A stretch of 12,078 nt of DNA, taken from NCBI GenBank assembly GCA_019423835.1, contig JAHZAR010000068.1:1-12078 (forward strand), written 5' to 3'. Position 1 is the first letter of the stretch; each line of letters begins with the position of its first letter. This document shows, in pieces, positions 6,908-12,078 of this stretch. The notes under the pieces were generated by a model that worked only from the letters and a program-made list of their open reading frames with translations, made no database searches and was not told where the DNA came from. Made by a program: the position numbers and the translations under genes. The stretch is from Clostridiales bacterium. GTDB lineage: Bacteria; Bacillota; Clostridia; Lachnospirales; Lachnospiraceae.

Positions 6908-6947
6908 AATCAACCCGCTGGCTGGGAAACGATAAAATCAGATAAGA

Positions 6948-6993
6948 GCAGAAAAACAGAACGGGGACTGCGAGCCCCGTTCTGTTTTTCTGC
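6948..6993. terminator. Bidirectional terminator between groEL and the PHP gene
   Basis: A perfect 19-base inverted repeat: GCAGAAAAACAGAACGGGG (6948-6966) and its complement (6975-6993) around an eight-base loop. The GC-rich core is flanked by an A-run on one arm and a T-run on the other, so it works in both directions. Its last base is the final base of the convergent PHP gene's stop codon. Confidence 0.9.
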
Positions 6994-7619
6994 TATGCGT
7001 GATCGGTCACTTTGTAGCTGCCATCCGTGTACACGGCAGGCCGGCACTGCCCTTTTTTGAAAACGGCAACAAATTCCTCCAGATTGGTGACCGGCTCAGG
7101 AAACCAGGTAGCATATACGCCCACTTTGGATGGAACGTGACAGTCGCTGGCTCCCGTGCACTGAATTCCGAGCTCTCTGGCACAGGCAAACGCCTGATTG
7201 CAGGCGTCGGGAAGCGTGCTTCCGTTCAGAGCCTCAATCCCGTCCAGCCCTCTTACAAGGCGGAGGTTTTCCTCCAGTCCCCGGTTATTGTTTCGATAGG
7301 GGTGGGCTGCGATGCAGACTCCCCCGAAGCTTTTTACATAGTCAATAAAATCCTGAGCTGAAATGCGTTCCGGGGGAACCTGGGGAACTCCGAAGGCAAG
7401 TATATCTCCCTGAAGAGAGTAGAACTCATACCCCACAAAAATAGGGAATCCTGTCTCTCTGGAATAGTGTTCCGCGTATTCTTTGATGCCGATATCATCG
7501 TGATCGGTAATGCAGATTCCGTCTAACCCCTTTATTCTGGCAATATCCACCATCTCCTTCAGTGAGAGGAAGCTGTCCTTGGAAAAGGTCCTCTCGTGCA
7601 TATGCAGATCAATAAACAT
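6993..7619 (-). CDS. PHP-domain metal-dependent phosphoesterase
   Basis: A 208-residue single-domain protein of the polymerase and histidinol phosphatase (PHP) superfamily, which hydrolyses phosphoester bonds with two or three bound metal ions. The metal-binding motifs appear in order: DLHMHE (His6, His8), ITDHDD (Asp39-Asp42), GYEF (Glu65), AAHPYR (His106) and ASDCH (Asp159, His161). There is no signal peptide or extra domain, so a cytoplasmic enzyme is expected. It is somewhat shorter than TrpH/YciV-type members (about 280-290), mainly lacking their insert between the middle motifs. The substrate cannot be told: nucleotides, short RNA and phosphorylated metabolites are all known in the superfamily. 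The start ATG has AAGGAG (complement of 7627-7632) seven bases upstream and a good promoter of its own; it is probably monocistronic. Confidence 0.88.
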   Translation of the reverse strand: MFIDLHMHERTFSKDSFLSLKEMVDIARIKGLDGICITDHDDIGIKEYAEHYSRETGFPIFVGYEFYSLQGDILAFGVPQVPPERISAQDFIDYVKSFGGVCIAAHPYRNNNRGLEENLRLVRGLDGIEALNGSTLPDACNQAFACARELGIQCTGASDCHVPSKVGVYATWFPEPVTNLEEFVAVFKKGQCRPAVYTDGSYKVTDHA

Positions 7620-7652
7620 GTGAAATCTCCTTCTCCTTTAATGTCTGATAAA

Positions 7653-7682
7653 ATTGTACCAGCAGATAATAAAAACAGTCAA
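7653..7682 (-). promoter_or_regulatory. Sigma-A promoter of the PHP gene
   Basis: On the minus strand TTGACT (7677-7682) and TACAAT (7653-7658) are 18 bases apart, ending about 34 bases before the start codon. Five of six bases match consensus in each box. Confidence 0.75.
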
Positions 7683-7894
7683 CAGAGGGAAGGGACAGAA
7701 ACGGGAAAAGACTTATAGAAAAAAACAATAAATAAGGATATTTATAGAGAATAGGGGAAGAAAGGAGAAAAACAGGCGGAAAAAATATCGATAGTATACA
7801 ATCGGACGCTGAAAATTGCGATATAAAATGGCAATATTTAACATAGTAAAAAGCAGAAAACAGGATGAGACTTATCCATTATATTGAAAAGCAG
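7683..7894. other. AT-rich divergent intergenic region
   Basis: No gene seen. Two related motifs occur: TATCGATAGTATACA (7786-7800) and TATCGTATACA (7911-7921), the second overlapping the -10 region of the downstream promoter. A dyad ATTGC-N11-GCAAT lies at 7815-7835. These could be operators of the importer, but short dyads also arise by chance in AT-rich DNA. Confidence 0.3.
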
Positions 7895-7923
7895 TTGACG
7901 GAGCCTCTTTTATCGTATACACT
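7895..7923 (+). promoter_or_regulatory. Likely sigma-A promoter of the ABC importer operon
   Basis: TTGACG (7895-7900) followed after 17 bases by TACACT (7918-7923); a TATACA two bases earlier (7916-7921) is an alternative -10 with a 15-base spacer. Transcription would start near 7930, giving a leader of about 100 bases. Confidence 0.6.
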
Positions 7924-7930
7924 ATTTGGG

Positions 7931-7985
7931 GCCCGGCAGAGGTATGAATGTTCTGAAAGGAAAACCATTCTGTCACCGCCCGGGC
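7931..7985 (+). promoter_or_regulatory. Structured leader of the ABC importer mRNA
   Basis: GCCCGG (7931-7936) pairs with CCGGGC (7980-7985), and inside it GAATG (7946-7950) pairs with CATTC (7966-7970). The whole forms an imperfect long hairpin directly after the presumed transcription start and about 45 bases before the start codon. No T-run follows and I recognise no riboswitch class. Confidence 0.35.
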
Positions 7986-8032
7986 AGTGAAAAAAATCAA
8001 TTGGAATAAATGAAATAAGAGGAGGAACAGGT

Positions 8033-9139
8033 ATGAGAAAGCAGAGCATTGCGGGATTCATGGCAGCGGGAATGGCAGCGCTTATGCTGGCGGGATGCAG
8101 TACCCAGAGCACCCAGGAGACGACGGCTGCCTCTGAGGCTGGCGCAGAGACGAAGGCGGAGAATGAATCTTCAGAGACGGAAAGTGAAGCGAAGGCTGAG
8201 GGGACACTGAGAGTAGTTGCCACCAGCGAGGATTATGTGACTTTATTTGACAAATTTACCCAGGAAACGGGAATTGAGACAGAGCTTCTTTCTATGTCTT
8301 CCGGTGAGGTTCTCTCCAAGGTAAAGGCAGAGGGCGGAACACCTATGGCAGATCTGTGGTTTGGAGGCGGAATTGATGCCTTTATGGGAGCCAAGGAGGA
8401 TGGACTTCTCCAGCAGGTGAATTTTGAGGAGGCTGCAAATCTGGCGCCAGAATACAAGGATGCAGACAATTACTGGTTTGCGAAGGGAATTACCGTTGTA
8501 GGCTTTGTGGTAAACAATGATATTATTGAGGAGAAGGGGCTTGAAATTCCCAGAACCTGGGATGATCTCACGGATCCCTCCTATCAGGGAGAGGTTCTCA
8601 TGTCCAATCCGGCTATCTCAGGGACAAACTATGCAGTAGTGAATGCGCTTCTCCAGACAAAGGGCGAGGAAGAGGGCTGGAAATATTTCGAAGATCTGAA
8701 CAAAAACATTGAGTATTACTCCAAGCGGGGTTCCGATCCGGTGACCAAGACAGTGGCCGGTGAGTTTGCAATCGGAATCGCACCCATGGACAGGGCAATC
8801 GACAAGATGGAAGAGGAGCAGAATATCACAGCTGTCTATCCGGAGGATGGAATCCCATACGTTCCGGAGGGAGTTGCCGTATTTAAAAACTCTGAGGGAG
8901 CAGAGGCTGCCTGCGAGTTCATTGAGTGGTTCTATTCCGACGATGAGAATCTGAAAATGGTTGCCGATATCGACAACAAGGATACAATCAAGATGGTAAA
9001 GCCTGACATCGAGGGAATGGAGCTTACATTCGACACAGAGATGCTCATGGATGAGGATTTATCCCTGTTTGGTTCCGAGCGTGAGAACATCCTGGCAAAA
9101 TGGGATGAACTGGCTGGGGACAAGTCTGAAAATGAATAG
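8033..9139 (+). CDS. ABC importer substrate-binding lipoprotein (FbpA/AfuA/PhnS-like)
   Basis: Extracytoplasmic receptor of the importer encoded by the next two genes. The 368-residue protein has a lipoprotein signal peptide with the lipobox LAGC (lipidated Cys22), a Ser/Thr/Glu/Ala-rich linker (23-56), then a periplasmic-binding-protein fold beginning TLRVVATSEDYVTLFDKFTQ (58-77). PMADLWFGGGIDAF (104-117), TWDDLTDPSYQGEV (175-188) and NPAISGTNYAVVNALL (192-207) are typical of the Fe3+/2-aminoethylphosphonate/hexose-phosphate receptor group. The tyrosine pair that binds iron in FbpA would be expected near EFAIGIAPMDRAID (244-257), where none is present; the YY at 228-229 is in a different segment. 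So the substrate is left open, with a phosphorylated compound at least as likely as iron. The start ATG has GGAGG seven bases upstream; the stop overlaps the next gene by eight bases. Confidence 0.87.
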   Translation: MRKQSIAGFMAAGMAALMLAGCSTQSTQETTAASEAGAETKAENESSETESEAKAEGTLRVVATSEDYVTLFDKFTQETGIETELLSMSSGEVLSKVKAEGGTPMADLWFGGGIDAFMGAKEDGLLQQVNFEEAANLAPEYKDADNYWFAKGITVVGFVVNNDIIEEKGLEIPRTWDDLTDPSYQGEVLMSNPAISGTNYAVVNALLQTKGEEEGWKYFEDLNKNIEYYSKRGSDPVTKTVAGEFAIGIAPMDRAIDKMEEEQNITAVYPEDGIPYVPEGVAVFKNSEGAEAACEFIEWFYSDDENLKMVADIDNKDTIKMVKPDIEGMELTFDTEMLMDEDLSLFGSERENILAKWDELAGDKSENE

Positions 9140-10958
9140 CCGCAGGGCAGAGGGTAGCCAGAAGACGAAGAGAAGGGTATCTGATTCAGGTACCCTTTTT
9201 TGCAGTGCAGGGAACGGGCCTGGAAGGCATCTCTTTTACGGCGCTCTGGATCGGCTGATTTTCTGGGCCATGGCTGCTGCCGTCCTTCTGTTTGTTCTCT
9301 GGCCGCTGATTTGCATTGCGGCAAGGAGTCTGTGGGCAGACGGGGAACTTACCCTCTCAGCCTATGCCAACCTGTTTCAGGAAAATGCAGGGCTGATCCG
9401 TCACAGCGTATTTACCGGGACGCTGGCCGCGCTTTTTTCGACGGTTCTGGGAATCGCGGTGGCACTGAGAATTGTGACGCTGCAGGGAAGGAGGAAGGTC
9501 GTCCTCATGGGAATCCTCCTGATGACCATGGTTTCGCCACCCTTTATCTCCTCTCTTGTATACATTCAGCTTTTTGGAAAGAGGGGATGGATCACCTACC
9601 GTCTTCTGGGGCTGATGCTCAGTCCCTATAATAAATGGGGAATCATCGCAATGCAGAGCCTTCACTTTGCATCGCTGAATGCCCTGTTTGCAGCAGGAAT
9701 TCTGGAGAAGATCGACCACAGGATTCTGGCAGCTTCCAGGGATCTGGGAGCGTCCCCGGCTGATACCATGAAGCAGATTGTATTTCCCATGCTAAGGCCG
9801 GCAGCAGGTATCTGCTTTATCCTGTCGTTTATCCGCTCGGTATCTGACTTTGGGACCCCGGCTGTAATCGGAGGGCGCTATAATACGCTGGCCTCTGCCA
9901 TATACATGGAGCTGATCGGCTATGCCGATCTGGAGAAGGCCTCTGCCATGAATATGCTCCTTCTGCTCCCTGCGGTGGCTGCCTTTCTTCTCTATCGGCT
10001 TCTGATGAGAAAATCAGACCGGCTGACTGCAGCGGACAGCCAGAAAAACGGCAGAAGCGGGCTCCCTCTTCCGCTGACGGGAATTGTGGGCGCGGCAGTG
10101 CGGCTGATGTCAGCCATGTTTTTCCTGATGATGACCCTGCAGTATATCTGCATTTTTCTGACGGGATTTCTCAAATCGAAAAAAGGCGTATATTATTTTT
10201 CACTGGACAATTTTAACAGTCTTCTGTCCTACAATATGGAAAGCCTGGTAAGGAGCATTCAGTATTCCCTGATTGCGGCTGTGGCGGGAACTGCGTTTGC
10301 CGTTCTTTTTGCCTACTATCTGGAACGGAGAAAGGTGAGACTCAGAGGATTTTTTGATTTTATCTCCACGATGCCGTATCTGCTGCCGGGAACCTGCTTC
10401 GGAATCGGATATATTCTGGCATTCAACAGCGGAATTCTCAAGCTGACGGGGACAGCGGCAATCATTATAATCAATATGATATTTAAGCAGCTTCCCATGG
10501 TGACAAAGCTGACAGCCGCTTCCCTTGCCCAGCTTAACAGCCGGGTGGAGGATGCAGCCAGAGATCTGGGGGCGGGACGCTTTCATGTGACAAAGGATAT
10601 TGTCCTGCCAAACCTCAGGCGAACTTTTGTGACAGGTTTTATTTACAACTTCTCCAGCTCCATGACAACGGTGGGGGCCGTGGTGTTTCTCATAAGCGCG
10701 CGCCACAAGCTGGCAGTTTATACGCTGTTTGACGCCATCAATTCCGGCGAGTACGGAGTGGCCTCCCTGATCTCATCCCTGATCATTCTGACAACCATAG
10801 CTGTCACCGGCGGCGTGTCCGCTCTTCTTCTGAGAGAGGAGCGGGGAGGGGATACCGGCAGCCGGAAGCAGCGAAGGCGGAACAGGGAGGATGCAGAATG
10901 GGAGCCGGGCCAGGAGAAAGGTTGGAAGGAAGGTGAGAAGCATGTATCTGGAAATTGA
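9132..10958 (+). CDS. ABC importer permease, two fused membrane domains (FbpB/AfuB-like)
   Basis: A 608-residue membrane protein forming the whole translocation channel, in which two permease domains are fused in one chain, as usual in the ferric/AfuB/PhnU group. The first membrane segment is near residues 43-64 and about 12 follow overall. Each half has the cytoplasmic EAA loop that docks on the ATPase: AASRDLGASPADTMKQIVFP (about 201-220) and EDAARDLGAGRFHVTKDIVLP (about 473-493, quoted key residues Gly, Ile, Pro). The C-terminal 45 residues are charged and rich in Arg/Glu. The start is the ATG at 9132 overlapping the receptor stop, with only a poor Shine-Dalgarno, consistent with translational coupling; an ATG at 9270 would cut into the first membrane segment. 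Unusually, an intrinsic terminator (9171-9201) lies in codons 14-24 of this frame, before the first membrane segment. Confidence 0.88.
   Translation: MNSRRAEGSQKTKRRVSDSGTLFCSAGNGPGRHLFYGALDRLIFWAMAAAVLLFVLWPLICIAARSLWADGELTLSAYANLFQENAGLIRHSVFTGTLAALFSTVLGIAVALRIVTLQGRRKVVLMGILLMTMVSPPFISSLVYIQLFGKRGWITYRLLGLMLSPYNKWGIIAMQSLHFASLNALFAAGILEKIDHRILAASRDLGASPADTMKQIVFPMLRPAAGICFILSFIRSVSDFGTPAVIGGRYNTLASAIYMELIGYADLEKASAMNMLLLLPAVAAFLLYRLLMRKSDRLTAADSQKNGRSGLPLPLTGIVGAAVRLMSAMFFLMMTLQYICIFLTGFLKSKKGVYYFSLDNFNSLLSYNMESLVRSIQYSLIAAVAGTAFAVLFAYYLERRKVRLRGFFDFISTMPYLLPGTCFGIGYILAFNSGILKLTGTAAIIIINMIFKQLPMVTKLTAASLAQLNSRVEDAARDLGAGRFHVTKDIVLPNLRRTFVTGFIYNFSSSMTTVGAVVFLISARHKLAVYTLFDAINSGEYGVASLISSLIILTTIAVTGGVSALLLREERGGDTGSRKQRRRNREDAEWEPGQEKGWKEGEKHVSGN
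9171..9201 (+). terminator. Intrinsic terminator/attenuator inside the permease 5' end
   Basis: GGGTATCTG (9175-9183) pairs with CAGGTACCC (9187-9195), including one G-T pair, around an ATT loop; flanking A-T pairs lengthen the stem by a few bases. Six T follow (9196-9201). It begins 32 bases after the receptor stop, which is where an operon attenuator that favours receptor mRNA would be, yet it lies in the open frame of the permease. Confidence 0.75.
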
Positions 10959-11982
10959 AAATCTGAGCAAGTCCTTTGACGGGAAAGAGGTGGTTTCAGG
11001 GCTGAAGCTCTCCATGGCCCAGGGAGAAATTCTCTGCCTTCTGGGGGCCTCCGGCTGCGGAAAGACGACCACACTCCGGATGCTGGGAGGATTTTTAAGG
11101 CCGGACGGCGGAAAAATCTTTCTTGACGGAGAGGACATAACCGGGCTGGAGCCGGAGCGAAGACCGGTGTCCACCGTGTTTCAGTCCTACGCACTGTTTC
11201 CCCATATGACTGTTCTTCAAAATGTGATGTACGGGCTGAAATTCCAGGGGCTGAAAAGAAAGGAGGCGGCAAAGCGCGCCTACAGATACCTGGATATTGT
11301 AGGGCTTTCCGAACGGGGAAATGGAGCCGTCCAGGAGCTTTCCGGAGGACAGCAGCAGAGAGTGGCCTTAGCCAGAGCGCTGGCTGTGAATCCCAAAGTG
11401 CTTCTGCTGGATGAACCCTTAAGCAACCTGGATGCAAAACTTCGGATCCGGATGAGGGATGAGCTGAAGGAGCTTCAGAAGAAGACAGGGATCACCATGA
11501 TTTTTGTAACCCATGACCAGGAGGAGGCCATGGCTCTGGCAGACCGGATTGCGATTATGGACGGGGGGCGACTGGTCCAGACGGGGACGCCGGCCCAGGT
11601 TTACCAGAATCCGGCGAACCTTTTTGTCATGGAATTTCTGGGAACAGCAGACAGGATAGAGCTGCCCGATGGACAGATCCTGTATGTCCGGCCGGAGGAA
11701 ATTTCGATCCTGGGAAGGATGAAGACAGGAGAAGAGGGGGAGACAGAGGAAGACGTAAAGGACCAGATGATCGGGACAGGGAAAAAGAGCGGGTGCGTGC
11801 TCATGGGAGGAACTATTTCTAAGGCTGAGTACATGGGCTTCTACAGTCAGTATTTTGTGACAGCCGGTTCCAATGAGATTATGGTCCGGGATTTCAGCCA
11901 CGGATACCAGGCGGGAGAAGCAGTCTGGCTGTCCGTCTGTACGGAGCATGCGTTCAGAAAAAAAGGCTGTCCCGGACAGTGA
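10942..11982 (+). CDS. ABC importer ATP-binding protein (FbpC/AfuC-like)
   Basis: The 346-residue cytoplasmic ATPase that powers the importer. It has Walker A GASGCGKT (35-42), Q-loop FQSYALFPHM (80-89), the signature LSGGQQQRVALARALA (133-148), Walker B VLLLDEPLSNLDAKL (153-167) and the switch histidine in FVTHDQEEA (His191). Residues about 235-346 form a C-terminal TOBE/MalK-type regulatory domain (LYVRPEEISIL at 247-257), with a Glu/Gly-rich charged stretch at 260-275. I chose the ATG at 10942 because MYLEIENLSKSF is the normal family start and GGAAGGTGAG lies just before it; the frame is open back to an ATG at 10891, adding 17 basic residues without family support. It overlaps the permease end by 17 bases, so the two are coupled. 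No terminator follows before the convergent gene. Confidence 0.93.
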   Translation: MYLEIENLSKSFDGKEVVSGLKLSMAQGEILCLLGASGCGKTTTLRMLGGFLRPDGGKIFLDGEDITGLEPERRPVSTVFQSYALFPHMTVLQNVMYGLKFQGLKRKEAAKRAYRYLDIVGLSERGNGAVQELSGGQQQRVALARALAVNPKVLLLDEPLSNLDAKLRIRMRDELKELQKKTGITMIFVTHDQEEAMALADRIAIMDGGRLVQTGTPAQVYQNPANLFVMEFLGTADRIELPDGQILYVRPEEISILGRMKTGEEGETEEDVKDQMIGTGKKSGCVLMGGTISKAEYMGFYSQYFVTAGSNEIMVRDFSHGYQAGEAVWLSVCTEHAFRKKGCPGQ

Positions 11983-11983
11983 A

Positions 11984-12078
11984 TTAAAAGGCCTCGTTTA
12001 TTACCTCCAGCACCTGCTGTTCAAACAGGCGATCCTTTTGCCAGACTACGGAGATCTCGTGCTGCATTCCCACGCTGC
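11984..12078 (-). CDS. C-terminus of a probable LysR-family regulator (partial)
   Basis: The window ends inside this gene. On the minus strand an open frame enters from the right edge and stops at TAA (complement of 11984-11986). The 30 visible residues include MQHEISVVWQKDRLF (residues 4-18 of the visible part) and end VLEVINEAF. The pattern of a beta strand with W-x-K-D-R followed by a final helix is what is seen at the end of the effector domain of LysR-type regulators; other products cannot be excluded from so little sequence. It converges on the ATPase gene with a single base between the stop codons. If it is LysR-type, it may regulate the importer. Confidence 0.5.
   Translation of the reverse strand, partial: SVGMQHEISVVWQKDRLFEQQVLEVINEAF

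Noticed and set aside
7815..7835. ATTGC-N11-GCAAT as a LysR-type operator
   Set aside because: The spacing resembles a LysR box only loosely, it lies about 100 bases upstream of the likely start site, and a five-base dyad is expected by chance in this length of AT-rich DNA.
10718..11437. 239-codon minus-strand frame across the permease/ATPase junction
   Set aside because: Antisense to two well-supported genes, Pro/Arg/Ser-rich, typical of a shadow frame.
1..12078. Mobile element, prophage, toxin-antitoxin or defence genes
   Set aside because: No transposase, integrase, tRNA-attachment repeat, restriction, nuclease-effector or antitoxin-like gene was found; all sizeable genes are explained by ordinary metabolic, chaperone, regulatory or transport families.

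Overview
The window looks like a chromosomal segment of a Gram-positive, glutamate-fermenting anaerobe of the Clostridia (Lachnospiraceae / Clostridium cluster XIVa). The two genes at the left edge are near-textbook subunits of (R)-2-hydroxyglutaryl-CoA dehydratase, the enzyme described in Clostridium symbiosum and Acidaminococcus fermentans. Strong AGGAGG-type ribosome binding sites, sigma-A promoters and a CIRCE element in front of groESL fit a Firmicute. The species ([Clostridium] symbiosum or a close relative) is inferred from recalled protein similarity, not from a search.

Layout. (1) 2-2591, plus: hgdA-hgdB, the catalytic component of the hydroxyglutarate pathway (glutamate to crotonyl-CoA and butyrate). 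The activator hgdC and the CoA-transferase genes are not in view and probably lie to the left. A roughly 170-nt 3' trailer with nested hairpins leads to an intrinsic terminator near 2800. (2) 2998-4255, minus: a two-gene unit made of a small membrane-anchored acidic protein of unknown function and an IclR-family regulator, which converges on hgdB. (3) 4256-4922: a 0.67-kb regulatory interval with a tandem array of a 46-47 bp hairpin-bearing repeat, a perfect 16-bp hairpin, then the groE promoter with a CIRCE operator overlapping its -35 box. (4) 4923-6907, plus: groES-groEL, ending in a bidirectional terminator shared with (5) 6993-7619, minus: a PHP-domain phosphoesterase with its own sigma-A promoter. 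(6) 7620-8032: a divergent intergenic region with promoters in both directions. (7) 8033-11982, plus: a three-gene ABC importer of the FbpABC/AfuABC/PhnSTU type (lipoprotein receptor, double-length fused permease, ATPase), with overlapping genes and an intrinsic terminator lying within the 5' end of the permease reading frame. (8) 11984-12078, minus: the last 30 codons of a gene that resembles a LysR-family regulator.

How it works together. hgdAB carries out the radical dehydration step of glutamate fermentation; the adjacent IclR protein is a candidate regulator, by proximity only. groESL is under HrcA/CIRCE heat-shock repression. The importer takes up a small anion or a metal complex that cannot be fixed from sequence; the positions expected for a ferric-iron tyrosine pair do not carry tyrosines, so a phosphorylated compound is at least as likely as iron. 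The internal terminator would give much more receptor than permease/ATPase mRNA.

I do not see an undescribed defence, mobile or biosynthetic system here. The points most worth a second look are regulatory: the intragenic attenuator at 9171-9201, the repeat array at 4324-4450, and the CIRCE/-35 overlap.
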